A program made the translations under genes and the position numbers. The notes below the pieces were generated by a model, which had not been told where the DNA came from, did no database searches, and saw only the letters and a list, made by a program, of their open reading frames with translations. DNA of 26,872 nucleotides from JACDAN01 sp035265935 (lineage in GTDB: Bacteria > Actinomycetota > Thermoleophilia > Gaiellales > Gaiellaceae), in the NCBI GenBank assembly GCA_035265935.1, contig DATFOC010000097.1:1-26872 (forward strand), given 5' to 3'. Each line of letters begins with the position of its first letter. Within the stretch, counting starts at the first letter, position 1. Of this stretch, positions 14,481 to 21,651 are shown one piece after another.

Positions 14481-15974
14481 CTAGTAGTCCGACTCGCCCC
14501 AGCTCTCGAGCTTCTGCTGGAGCGACTGAAGAAACCGTCCGGCGAGAGCGCCGTCGACGAGCCGGTGGTCATACGTGAGGGTCAGGTTCATGATCGGCCG
14601 GATCGCGATCACGTCCTTGCCGAGCTCGTCCTGGACGACCCACGGCCGCTTGACGAGGGCGTAGGTGCCGAGGATGGCGGCCTGCGGCTGGCTGATCACC
14701 GGCGTTCCGTGGAACGTGCCGTAGCCGCCCGGGTTGGTGATCGTGAACGTTCCGCCCTGCACCTCGTCGGGCGAGAGCTGCTTGTTGCGGGCGCGCTCTG
14801 CGATGTCCGTGACCGCCTGGGCCATGCCGAGGAGGTTCAGGCCTTCCGCGTGCTTGACGACCGGGACGATCAGGCCCTTGCCGTCGGCCAGCTCGACCGC
14901 GAAGCCGAGGTTGACGAAGTTCCGCGTGATGATCTTGTCGCCGCGGATCTCGCCGTTGATCCACGGGTACTCGCGCAGAGTCTCGGCGACGGCACGAGCC
15001 ACGAAGATCAGGTAAGTCGGGTTGACGCCGTAACTCTTCTGGAGCTCGGGCTTGAGCTTGTTGCGGATGTCCACCACGCGCGACATGTCGACCTCGATCG
15101 CGCTCGTCACGTGGGCCGAGGTGTCGAGTGAGCGCCGCATGTGCTCCGCGATGCCCTTGCGCATCGCGGTCATCGGCTCCTCGTTCTCCCCGGCCTCGAG
15201 CGCGGCTGACGGCGCCGCGGCAACTGGCGCCGGTGCCGGTGTCGGTGCCGGCGGCGGCTGGGCGGGCTGCGCGGGAGCAGGAGCCTCCGGCGGTGGGGCG
15301 GGCTGCGCAGGCGCCTCGACGGGTGCGGCCGGCGCCGCCGCCTCGGGCTGGGGTGGAGCCGCTTCGGCGGCCGGCTGCTGCGCGGCCTGGCCAGCTGACT
15401 CGACGAAGCCCAGGATGTCCTTCTTCGTCACGCGGCCGCCACGGCCGGTGCCCGGGACCTGGGAGACGTCGACGCCGTGCTCGGACGCAATCCGCGCCAC
15501 GACCGGTGAGACGAAGCTCTTGCCGTCGCCGTTTGCGCCAGGCTCGGCAGGTGCGGGTGCCGGGGCGGGTGGTTCGGCGGGCGCTGTCTCGGCCTCTTGC
15601 GGGATGGGAGTCTCGGCGCTCGCCGCTGCTTCGCTCTCGGCAGCGGCCTCGGCTGTCGCCGGCTCGGGCGGAGCAGCCTCGGCCGCGGGCGCCGCGCCGT
15701 CGCTGGACTCGGCCGGAGCGGCGCCGGGCGCGCCGATGACGGCGAGGCGGGTGCCCACGTCGACGGTCTCGCCCTCCTGCACGAGGATCTGCTGCACAAC
15801 ACCGGTTCCCGGGCTCGGAACCTCCGTGTCGACCTTGTCAGTCGAGATCTCGAGCAGCGGCTCGTCGGCCTGGATCTCCTCGCCTTCCTGCTTGAGCCAC
15901 TTCGTGATCGTCCCCTCGGAGACGGACACGCCCATCTGGGGCATCACGACGTCGACGGCGGTTGGCGTGGCCAT
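14481..15974 (-). CDS. 2-oxo-acid dehydrogenase E2 (dihydrolipoyl acyltransferase)
   Basis: E2 forms the core of pyruvate, branched-chain or 2-oxoglutarate dehydrogenase complexes and transfers the acyl group from lipoate to CoA. The 497-residue protein has one lipoyl domain (residues 5-80, STDKVDTEVPSP with lipoylated K47), a long Ala/Pro-rich linker, a peripheral-subunit-binding domain (about 153-190, VSPVVARIASEHGVDVSQVPG), a second Ala/Pro linker, and a C-terminal catalytic domain ending with DHRLVDG (H470, D474). A single lipoyl domain and the E1 pair upstream fit a pyruvate or branched-chain complex; I cannot choose between them. ATG 15974 lies 61 bases after the E1-beta stop. The next genes down the operon end in lipB, which would modify K47. 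Confidence 0.95.
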   Translation of the reverse strand: MATPTAVDVVMPQMGVSVSEGTITKWLKQEGEEIQADEPLLEISTDKVDTEVPSPGTGVVQQILVQEGETVDVGTRLAVIGAPGAAPAESSDGAAPAAEAAPPEPATAEAAAESEAAASAETPIPQEAETAPAEPPAPAPAPAEPGANGDGKSFVSPVVARIASEHGVDVSQVPGTGRGGRVTKKDILGFVESAGQAAQQPAAEAAPPQPEAAAPAAPVEAPAQPAPPPEAPAPAQPAQPPPAPTPAPAPVAAAPSAALEAGENEEPMTAMRKGIAEHMRRSLDTSAHVTSAIEVDMSRVVDIRNKLKPELQKSYGVNPTYLIFVARAVAETLREYPWINGEIRGDKIITRNFVNLGFAVELADGKGLIVPVVKHAEGLNLLGMAQAVTDIAERARNKQLSPDEVQGGTFTITNPGGYGTFHGTPVISQPQAAILGTYALVKRPWVVQDELGKDVIAIRPIMNLTLTYDHRLVDGALAGRFLQSLQQKLESWGESDY

Positions 15975-16035
15975 GCTAGTGGCGCCGGTCAGCGGGTTCT
16001 GGAGGCGATGGGTTCATTGCCGGTAGGAGCACCTC

Positions 16036-17010
16036 CTAGTACTCAGCCAGTTCTCGCAGTCCTGCGACCACGTCGTCGACCTGCGGGATGAACGCCTTCT
16101 CGAGCGGCGGCGAGAACGGCACCGGTGTGTCGGGCGCGGCGATCCGCTTGATCGGAGCGTCGAGGTGCTCGAACGACTCCTCCGCGATCGTGGCGGCGAT
16201 CTCGCCGCCGAAGCCGCCCGTGCGTGTGTCCTCGTGGAGAACGAGCACCTTCGACGTCTTCTGGGCGCTGTCCAGCACGGCCTTCCGGTCCCAGGGGATG
16301 ATCGTCCGGAGGTCGAGGATCTCGACGGAGACGTCGTCCTGTTCGAGCTGCTGTGCCGCCTCGGCGGCCGTGTAGACCATGGCTCCCCAGGTCACGACCG
16401 TCAAGTCCTCCCCCTCGCGGTGGATCCTGGCCTTGCCGAACGGCGTCGTGTAGCGCTCCTCCGGAACCTCGGCCTTGATCCGGCGGTACAGGTGCTTGTG
16501 CTCGAAGTAGAGGACGGGGTTCGGATCCTCGATCGCGTTGATCAGCAGCCCTTTAGCGTCCTCCGGCGTCGCTGGGCAGACGACCTTGAGACCGGCGATG
16601 TGCGCGAATGAGCTCTCGGGGTTCTGCGAGTGGAAGGGACCACCCGAGAATCCACCGCCGGACGGGAGCCGGACGACGATCGGCACCGGCGTGCCGGCTC
16701 GGTAGAACTGCTTCGCCGCGACGGTCACGAGGTGGTCCCAGGCGCAGGAGATGAAATCCGCGAACTGCATCTCGGCAACGGGCCGCATGCCCATGATCGC
16801 GGCGCCCGTGCAGCCGCCGACGATCGCGGTCTCCGAAAGCGGCGCGTCGATCACGCGCCACGGACCGAACTCCTCCTGGAACCCGAGCGTCACCTTGAAC
16901 GCGCCGCCATAGACGCCCACGTCCTCCCCGATCACGAAGACGCGGTTGTCGCGCCGCATCTCCTGGCGGAGGCCGTCCGAGATTGCCTGCAAATACGTCA
17001 GTTCTGCCAT
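16036..17010 (-). CDS. 2-oxo-acid dehydrogenase E1 component, beta subunit
   Basis: The beta subunit of the heterotetrameric, thiamine-diphosphate-dependent E1 that decarboxylates a 2-oxo acid. The 324-residue protein has the family N-terminus (MAELTYLQAISDGLRQEM), VIGEDVGVYGGAFKVT, DAPLSETAIVGGCTGAA, the PSGGGFSGGPFHSQNPE active-site loop and the C-terminal HEDTRTGGFGGEIAA. FEHKHLYRRIKAEVP resembles branched-chain-type subunits rather than classic pyruvate enzymes, but this is only suggestive. ATG 17010 is preceded by GGAGAG and starts exactly where homologues begin; an ATG 26 codons upstream would add a non-conserved extension. It lies downstream of E1-alpha after a 166-base gap, so an internal promoter is possible. 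Confidence 0.95.
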   Translation of the reverse strand: MAELTYLQAISDGLRQEMRRDNRVFVIGEDVGVYGGAFKVTLGFQEEFGPWRVIDAPLSETAIVGGCTGAAIMGMRPVAEMQFADFISCAWDHLVTVAAKQFYRAGTPVPIVVRLPSGGGFSGGPFHSQNPESSFAHIAGLKVVCPATPEDAKGLLINAIEDPNPVLYFEHKHLYRRIKAEVPEERYTTPFGKARIHREGEDLTVVTWGAMVYTAAEAAQQLEQDDVSVEILDLRTIIPWDRKAVLDSAQKTSKVLVLHEDTRTGGFGGEIAATIAEESFEHLDAPIKRIAAPDTPVPFSPPLEKAFIPQVDDVVAGLRELAEY

Positions 17011-17084
17011 CAGTGGCTCTCCGGGTGACATTGCCGGTTCTCTGGCGCGCGAAAAGCAAGCCAGGGTGCGGGCTCGGGATGTGT

Positions 17085-17103
17085 CCATATCGATGAGATA
17101 TGG
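17085..17103. promoter_or_regulatory. inverted repeat CCATATC-N5-GATATGG upstream of E1-beta
   Basis: A perfect 7-base inverted repeat with a 5-base spacer, in the 166-base gap between the E1-alpha stop and the E1-beta start (75 bases before it). The size and symmetry suit a dimeric repressor site controlling E1-beta and E2. Its half-sites contain GATAT, the core also repeated before the RHH-propeller genes. No regulator is identified. Confidence 0.4.
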
Positions 17104-17176
17104 GCGCGGCCCGAGGCTCCAGACTGGCGCCGCTTTGCAGCCGCCAGAGGATCGGTGGATGTTGCCTGGTGAGCCA

Positions 17177-18223
17177 CTATTTGTGGTGGGGCGTGTCGAG
17201 GTCTTCAGGGCGCGCGAACACCCTGTCTGTGACCGTCGAGGGATCCGGGAGCGGCGAGGTCTCCGCCCGCTCGATTGCCTGGTTGAGCGTCCGCTTGACG
17301 CCGGCTGCGACCTCGTCCTCCTCCTCGTCGGTCATCTCGGCGTTCTCGCGGAGCCAGCTGCGGAACCGCTCGATCGGGTCGCGCTTGGCCCACTCCTCGA
17401 AGAGCTCCTTCGGAACGTAGAACGCGTCGTCGTGGACGGCGTGGCCCTCCATGCGGAGAGTCATCGACTCGATCAGCGTCGGCCCGCCGCCGTCGCGCGC
17501 CTTTTCGATCGCGCGCTTCACTTCGCGGTACACGGCCAGCACGTCGGTGCCGTCGACAACCACTCCCTCGAACCCGTAGGCAGCGGCGCGGTCGGCCAGT
17601 GTCTCGCATGCGTACTCGAGGTGTGTCGGCGTCGAGTAGGCCCACTGGTTGTTGTCGCAGATAAAGACGATCGGGAGGCGTCGAACGCCGGCCAAGTTCA
17701 TCCCCTCGTGTGCGTCGCCGCGCGCCGAGGCCCCCTCGCCGAACCACGAGACCGCGACGCGGCGCTCCTCCCGGATCCTGAACGCCAGCGCGCAGCCCAC
17801 ACCGACCGGAAGCATCGCGGGCAGGTGGCTGACCATTGCGAGGAGCCCCAGCTGCGAGTCCGCCATGTGGACGTTTCCGTCCCGGCCGCGCGTGGGGCCG
17901 TCTTCTCGGCCCATGTACTGCGCGAAGATGCGCCAGGGCTCGACCCCGCGTGTGACGTGGACGCCCATGTCGCGGTGGAGCGGCGTCCCCACGTCCTCGC
18001 CGCTCATCGCCGTTGCGATGCCAACGGACGACGCCTCGTTGCCGCGGCCCGTGTAGAAGGAGCCGGGGATCTTTCCCTGCTTGTAGAGGATGTGCCCGCG
18101 CTCTTCGATCCCGCGGGTGAGCAGCATGTTGCGGTAGATCCCGAAGAGGTCCTCACGGTCGAGGCCCGCCTCGCGGATCTCGCGCAGGGAGGAGACGGGC
18201 TCGGCTTCCCGGGCGATCGCCAT
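17177..18223 (-). CDS. 2-oxo-acid dehydrogenase E1 component, alpha subunit
   Basis: Alpha subunit of E1, which binds the thiamine diphosphate and magnesium. It is 348 residues long. The cofactor motif runs from G162-E163-G164 to N191-N192, with 26 residues between GxG and NN as expected, but the usual GDG reads GEG. Other family sections are present: SFYTGRGNEASSVGIATAM, LHRDMGVHVTRGV, REDGPTRGRDGNVHM and RMEGHAVHDDAFYVP. The last resembles branched-chain or acetoin-type enzymes as much as pyruvate ones, so the substrate is left open. ATG 18223 is preceded by a TAGAGT box at 9 bases and by no Shine-Dalgarno, pointing to a leaderless message. It diverges from the zinc-ribbon gene at 18269 and leads the dehydrogenase cluster. 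Confidence 0.94.
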   Translation of the reverse strand: MAIAREAEPVSSLREIREAGLDREDLFGIYRNMLLTRGIEERGHILYKQGKIPGSFYTGRGNEASSVGIATAMSGEDVGTPLHRDMGVHVTRGVEPWRIFAQYMGREDGPTRGRDGNVHMADSQLGLLAMVSHLPAMLPVGVGCALAFRIREERRVAVSWFGEGASARGDAHEGMNLAGVRRLPIVFICDNNQWAYSTPTHLEYACETLADRAAAYGFEGVVVDGTDVLAVYREVKRAIEKARDGGGPTLIESMTLRMEGHAVHDDAFYVPKELFEEWAKRDPIERFRSWLRENAEMTDEEEDEVAAGVKRTLNQAIERAETSPLPDPSTVTDRVFARPEDLDTPHHK

Positions 18224-18232
18224 CGCGCCGAG

Positions 18233-18238
18233 ACTCTA
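18233..18238 (-). promoter_or_regulatory. putative -10 box for leaderless E1-alpha transcript
   Basis: The minus strand reads TAGAGT, ending 9 bases before ATG 18223. The identical hexamer occurs on the plus strand at 18257-18262 for the divergent gene. Confidence 0.5.
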
Positions 18239-18256
18239 ACGATCGAAGTGCACGGC

Positions 18257-18262
18257 TAGAGT
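18257..18262 (+). promoter_or_regulatory. putative -10 box for the leaderless zinc-ribbon transcript
   Basis: TAGAGT ends 6 bases before GTG 18269, with no room for a Shine-Dalgarno. The divergent start codon lies only 45 bases away. Confidence 0.5.
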
Positions 18263-18268
18263 CGTTTC

Positions 18269-18547
18269 GTGGGCAAGGCGAGCAACTGGCTGAAGGAGGA
18301 GCGCCGCAAGACCCTCGGCGACTGGGTCTCCGTCTGCCTCGGGTGCGGCTTCGCGCAGCGCTACTTCGAGGAGTGGGAGGCCGAGCTGCCCGCCGCCTGC
18401 CCGCAGTGCGAGGGCGAGATGCGCTGGCGGTGTCCGTCCTGCAACTCCCGCTTCACCTCGGCGTTCACGGTGGAGTGCGAGGCGTGCGGCGAGGATATCC
18501 GGCCGCGCGAGCTCTTCGGAACGCAGATCCGCAAGCCGGCCCGCTAG
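18269..18547 (+). CDS. double zinc-ribbon protein, function unknown
   Basis: A 92-residue protein with four CxxC pairs: C23/C26 (CLGCGF), C44/C47 (CPQCEG), C55/C58 (CPSCNS) and C70/C73 (CEACGE). These would bind two zinc ions in two ribbons. The basic N-terminus (GKASNWLKEERRKTL) and the C-terminal RPRELFGTQIRKPAR suggest nucleic-acid or protein contact, but no function can be assigned. GTG 18269 follows a TAGAGT box at 6 bases. The stop codon shares CTAG with the stop of the ASCH gene on the other strand. Confidence 0.8.
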   Translation: MGKASNWLKEERRKTLGDWVSVCLGCGFAQRYFEEWEAELPAACPQCEGEMRWRCPSCNSRFTSAFTVECEACGEDIRPRELFGTQIRKPAR

Positions 18548-18906
18548 CGCGCTCTGATCTCCGAGAACCGGATCACGGTGACGGTGGCGTCCGCGCCGAC
18601 CTCGCGGTTGTAGAGCTGACCGAGGAACTCCTGCATCTCCTCGGGCCTGCGGATCTCCGGGTTGTCGTGCTCGATCTCCCGCGGTGAGAGCTCGGCGATC
18701 GTCTTGACCTCGACCTTGTCGATGACCGCGTCGAAGATCTTGTCGCGCGGGCTGTAGCGGGCGCCGGCGAGCACTTGGACGATCATCCCCTTCTTGTACT
18801 TGGCCGACTTGTCGCCCAGCCGGATCGTCGCCGTCTTGCGGCGCGTGCGCAGCTGGTCGGCCACGATCGGCGAGTAGAAGTTCAGGGCGTACATCGGTTC
18901 GGGCAC
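18544..18906 (-). CDS. ASCH-domain protein
   Basis: A 120-residue protein with the ASCH (PUA-related) fold: MYALNFYSPIVADQLRTRRKTATIRLGDKSAKYKKGMIVQVLAG shows the first strand, the helix, and the Lys/Arg-rich loop before the barrel, and DAVIDKVEVKTIAEL and TVTVIRFSEI are further strands. ASCH proteins are thought to bind RNA, and some are amidohydrolases acting on modified nucleosides; no specific activity can be claimed. GTG 18906 gives MPEPMYALNF; ATG 18894 is an alternative that starts directly at the fold. A TATGAT box lies 12 bases before the GTG, overlapping the stop of the upstream Nudix gene. The gene ends in CTAG shared with the convergent zinc-ribbon gene. Confidence 0.82.
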   Translation of the reverse strand: MPEPMYALNFYSPIVADQLRTRRKTATIRLGDKSAKYKKGMIVQVLAGARYSPRDKIFDAVIDKVEVKTIAELSPREIEHDNPEIRRPEEMQEFLGQLYNREVGADATVTVIRFSEIRAR

Positions 18907-18918
18907 CGAGGTCGCAGG

Positions 18919-18924
18919 ATCATA
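18919..18924 (-). promoter_or_regulatory. putative -10 box before the ASCH gene
   Basis: The minus strand reads TATGAT, close to the sigma-70 consensus, 12 bases before GTG 18906 and overlapping the TGA of the Nudix gene. Confidence 0.4.
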
Positions 18925-19360
18925 CGGTTTCCTCCTCGAGGGCGGCCAGGGCCTTTTCGGCCATTTCGCGCTCGCTCTTGTAGGCGAGGAGTCGCGGCGC
19001 GTCCTCGAGAGGCAGCCATTGCGCGCGGTCGACCTCGTGGCGGAACGCGGTCGGCAGGTCGTCGATCCGGCCGCTGCGGTAGCGGAGCAGGTAGAAGCTC
19101 ACGACCTTGAAGATCCGCTTGCCGCCCCGCGTGTAGACGTAGCGGACGTCGCCGAGCTTTCCGGTCGACACCGCCTCGATCCCGGTTTCCTCCCCGACCT
19201 CGCGCACGGCAGTCGCCTCCGGATCCTCGTCGCGGCCGATGTTTCCCTTGGGGAGCGCCCACATGCCGTCCGGCTTGCCGCCCGGCCTGATCGCTGCAAG
19301 CCACCATCTGCCGCGGAAGCGGCGGACGAGAACGCCGCCGGACGAGAACTCACGCTCCAT
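18920..19360 (-). CDS. Nudix hydrolase
   Basis: A 146-residue hydrolase expected to split nucleoside diphosphates linked to another group. The Nudix box is complete and exact: GNIGRDE, seven residues, then REVGEETGI, following SSGGVLVRRFRGRWWLAAI, the standard first strand, and WALPKG. This style (SSGGVLV...IRPGGKPDGMWALPKG) is common among actinobacterial MutT-like enzymes that may act on diadenosine polyphosphates or oxidised nucleotides, but the substrate is not determined. ATG 19360 has AAAGGA 5 bases upstream, so unlike its neighbours it is leadered. It diverges from groES. Confidence 0.93.
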   Translation of the reverse strand: MEREFSSGGVLVRRFRGRWWLAAIRPGGKPDGMWALPKGNIGRDEDPEATAVREVGEETGIEAVSTGKLGDVRYVYTRGGKRIFKVVSFYLLRYRSGRIDDLPTAFRHEVDRAQWLPLEDAPRLLAYKSEREMAEKALAALEEETV

Positions 19361-19367
19361 AGGCGTC

Positions 19368-19380
19368 CTTTGTAACAAAG
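19368..19380. other. palindrome between the Nudix and groES genes
   Basis: CTTTGT-A-ACAAAG is a perfect 6-base inverted repeat with one central base, just upstream of the Nudix start and overlapping its ribosome site. ACAAAGT recurs at about 19466 before groES. A regulatory role is possible but unproven. Confidence 0.25.
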
Positions 19381-19395
19381 TGTCGTCTCGAGGGC

Positions 19396-19425
19396 TTGCG
19401 CGAACCGCCAAAGCCCCGATAGAAT
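19396..19425 (+). promoter_or_regulatory. groESL promoter
   Basis: TTGCGC (19396-19401) and TAGAAT (19420-19425) are separated by 18 bases, a good housekeeping-type promoter. Transcription would start near 19432, inside the CIRCE operator. Confidence 0.6.
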
Positions 19426-19430
19426 GCCCC

Positions 19431-19453
19431 GGCACTCTACCCCCACGAGTGCC
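19431..19453 (+). promoter_or_regulatory. CIRCE operator (HrcA-binding site)
   Basis: GGCACTC and GAGTGCC are separated by exactly 9 bases, matching the core of the CIRCE consensus (GCACTC-N9-GAGTGC). It sits right after the -10 box and 40 bases before groES, where the HrcA repressor would block transcription. The outer TTA/TAA arms of the consensus are not conserved here. Confidence 0.9.
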
Positions 19454-19493
19454 AGAAGCTGTCACAAAGTCTCGAACAACAGGAGGTCGGTTG

Positions 19494-19835
19494 ATGGATT
19501 TGCAGCCGCTTGGTGACCGCCTCATCGTCGAGGTCCTCGACGAGGAGGAGCAGACGGTCAGCGGGATCGTGCTGCCCGATACCGCGAAGGAGAAGCCGCA
19601 GCGCGGCCGAGTCCTTGCGGTTGGCCCGGGCACGCGCGACGAAGACGGAGAGTTCGTCGGCATGGAAGTCGCCGAGGGCGACGAGATCGTCTTCTCGAAG
19701 TACGGCGGGACGGAGATCAAGGTCGGCAGCGACGAGTACCTGATCCTGCGCGAGTCGGACGTCCTGGCGAAGGTGGCGGGCGGCGGCAAGAAGTCCGCCG
19801 GCAAGAAAAAGGAGATGGCGGGCGCAAGCGCCTGA
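19494..19835 (+). CDS. groES: co-chaperonin GroES
   Basis: GroES caps the GroEL ring during protein folding. The protein is 113 residues with the family start (LQPLGDRLIVEVLDEEEQTVSGIVLPDTAKEKPQRG), the mobile-loop region around residues 17-32, and the closing segments DEIVFSKYGGTEIKVGSDEYLILRESDVLA. ATG 19494 has AGGAGG 7 bases upstream. It is about 15 residues longer than usual: after KVA the chain continues GGGKKSAGKKKEMAGASA, a Lys-rich tail of unknown purpose. It is transcribed from the CIRCE-controlled promoter and followed by groEL after 26 bases. Confidence 0.97.
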   Translation: MDLQPLGDRLIVEVLDEEEQTVSGIVLPDTAKEKPQRGRVLAVGPGTRDEDGEFVGMEVAEGDEIVFSKYGGTEIKVGSDEYLILRESDVLAKVAGGGKKSAGKKKEMAGASA

Positions 19836-19861
19836 CCCACCGAACAGACGGAGGAAACTGA

Positions 19862-21487
19862 ATGGCACACAAGGAGCTGAAGTTCGACGAGGAAGCACGT
19901 CGCGCGCTGGAGCGCGGCGTCAACATCCTCGCGGATGCAGTCAAGGTCACACTCGGCCCCAAGGGCCGCTACGTCGTGCTGGACAAGAAGTTCGGCGCGC
20001 CGACGATCACGAACGACGGGGTCACGATCGCACGTGAGATCGAGGTCGAGGACGTCTTCGAGAACCAGGGCGCCCAGCTCGTCCGGGAGGTCGCGACGTC
20101 GACGAACGACGTCGCCGGCGACGGGACGACCACTGCGACTGTCCTCGCTCAGGCGATCGTCCGCGAGGGCCTGAAGAACGTCGCTGCCGGCGCGAACCCT
20201 ATGGGGATCAAGCGCGGCATCGAAACGGCGGTCGAGGCGGTCGTCGAGAACCTGAAGAAGCAGTCCAAGGAGATCTCGGGCAAGGAGGACATCGCCCGGG
20301 TCGCCTCCATCTCGTCGCGCGAGCGCGAGATCGGCGACGTGATCGCCGAGGCGATCGACAAGGTCGGCAAGGACGGCGTCGTGAACGTGGAGGAGGGCCA
20401 GACCTTCGGTCTCGAACTCGAGTTCACCGAAGGCATGCAGTTCGACAAGGGCTACCTCTCGCCGTACATGGTCACCGACCCCGAGCGTATGGAGGCCGTG
20501 CTCGACGAGCCGTACATCCTGGTGGCGAACCAGAAGATCGGCGCCGTCAAGGACATCCTCCCGGTGCTCGAGCAGGTCATCCAGGCCGGTCGGCCGCTGC
20601 TGATCGTCGCCGAGGACGTGGAGGGCGAGTCGCTCGCCACGATCGTCGTCAACAAGCTGCGCGGCACGTTCACGGCCGTCGCGGTCAAGGCGCCGGGCTT
20701 CGGCGATCGCCGAAAGCGGATGCTGGAGGACATCGCGATCCTCTCGGGCGCCGAGGTGATCACCGAGGAGATGGGCCTCAAGCTCGAGAACACGAAGATC
20801 TCGCAGCTCGGAAAGGCTCGCCGTGTCGTGATCGACAAGGACTCGACCACGATCATCGACGGTGCCGGTGACGCCGACGGCATCAAGGCTCGGATCAAGC
20901 AGCTGAAGTCGGAGATCGAGAACACCGACTCGGACTTCGACCGCGAGAAGCTCCAGGAGCGGCTCGCGAAGCTGGCCGGCGGCGTCGCCGTCATCAAGGT
21001 CGGCGCTGCCACCGAGACCGAGATGAAGGAGAAGAAGCACCGCGTAGAGGACGCCGTGCAGGCCACCCGTGCCGCCCTCGAGGAGGGCATCGTGCCGGGC
21101 GGCGGCGTCGCGCTTCTGAACGGCGCCGAGTCGATCAACCTCGACAAGCTCGAGGGCGACGACCGCACCGGTGCGAACATCATCGTGCGTGCGCTGGAGG
21201 AGCCGATCCGCCAGCTGGCGGCCAATGCGGGCCTCGAGGGCTCGGTCGTCGTCTCGCAGGTTCGGTCGGCTGCGGCCGGGCACGGCCTGAACGTCGACAC
21301 CGGTGAGGTCGAAGACCTCGTCAAGGCCGGGATCATCGACCCGACGATGGTCACACGCTCGGCGCTGCAGAACGCCGCGTCGATCGCGAAGAACATCCTG
21401 ACCACCGAGGCCGTCGTGGCGGAGCCGCCGGAGAAGCAGCCGGTCGGCGCCGGCGCGGGCATGCCCGACATGGGCGGGATGATGTAA
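19862..21487 (+). CDS. groEL: chaperonin GroEL
   Basis: GroEL is the ATP-dependent folding chaperone, a double seven-fold ring. The 541-residue sequence is full length, with TLGPKGRYVVLDKKFGAPTITNDGVTIA, the ATP-site motif AGDGTTTATVLAQ (from about residue 84) and the apical segments EGMQFDKGYLSPYMVTD. LEEGIVPGGGVALLNG and the Gly/Met-rich tail ending in PDMGGMM complete it. ATG 19862 follows GGAGG by about 7 bases. It is co-transcribed with groES and ends in two successive hairpins. There is no sign of a second groEL within the window. Confidence 0.98.
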   Translation: MAHKELKFDEEARRALERGVNILADAVKVTLGPKGRYVVLDKKFGAPTITNDGVTIAREIEVEDVFENQGAQLVREVATSTNDVAGDGTTTATVLAQAIVREGLKNVAAGANPMGIKRGIETAVEAVVENLKKQSKEISGKEDIARVASISSREREIGDVIAEAIDKVGKDGVVNVEEGQTFGLELEFTEGMQFDKGYLSPYMVTDPERMEAVLDEPYILVANQKIGAVKDILPVLEQVIQAGRPLLIVAEDVEGESLATIVVNKLRGTFTAVAVKAPGFGDRRKRMLEDIAILSGAEVITEEMGLKLENTKISQLGKARRVVIDKDSTTIIDGAGDADGIKARIKQLKSEIENTDSDFDREKLQERLAKLAGGVAVIKVGAATETEMKEKKHRVEDAVQATRAALEEGIVPGGGVALLNGAESINLDKLEGDDRTGANIIVRALEEPIRQLAANAGLEGSVVVSQVRSAAAGHGLNVDTGEVEDLVKAGIIDPTMVTRSALQNAASIAKNILTTEAVVAEPPEKQPVGAGAGMPDMGGMM

Positions 21488-21493
21488 GGACCC

Positions 21494-21529
21494 GGGGGAA
21501 CCCCTGGTTCCCCCACGGACCCCCTCCTT
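21494..21529 (+). repeat. hairpin repeat after groEL, copy A of a two-copy element
   Basis: GGGGGAACC (21494-21502) and GGTTCCCCC (21506-21514) form a perfect stem around CCT, followed by ACGGACCCCCTCCTT. The same 34-36-base sequence occurs on the minus strand at 22410-22443, again just after a stop codon. It starts 7 bases after the groEL stop and may act as a 3'-end structure. Confidence 0.7.
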
Positions 21530-21550
21530 CCGGGCGGGTTCGTGGTTCGA

Positions 21551-21599
21551 CCGGGGACGGAGCCGGCTTCTCGCTCGCTCCGTCCCCGGTTTTCTGTTT
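21551..21599 (+). terminator. rho-independent terminator of groESL
   Basis: A perfect 13-base stem (21551-21563 with 21577-21589, CCGGGGACGGAGC) with a 13-base loop is followed by TTTTCTGTTT. This is the clearest intrinsic terminator of the window. Confidence 0.88.
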
Positions 21600-21611
21600 G
21601 TTGTGCCTCCC

Positions 21612-21628
21612 GCGGGGCAGAGCCCCGC
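21612..21628 (-). terminator. hairpin downstream of the DUF4260 gene
   Basis: GCGGGGC and GCCCCGC pair perfectly around AGA, 24 bases after the DUF4260 stop on the minus strand. No T-run follows on that strand, so termination would be weak. Confidence 0.4.
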
Positions 21629-21651
21629 TCCGGCGGCAGATCGCTTCTGCT

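Noticed and set aside
17011..17088. Longer E1-beta starting at ATG 17088
   Set aside because: It would add 26 residues unlike any E1-beta start; ATG 17010 has a ribosome site and the conserved MAELTYLQAI beginning.
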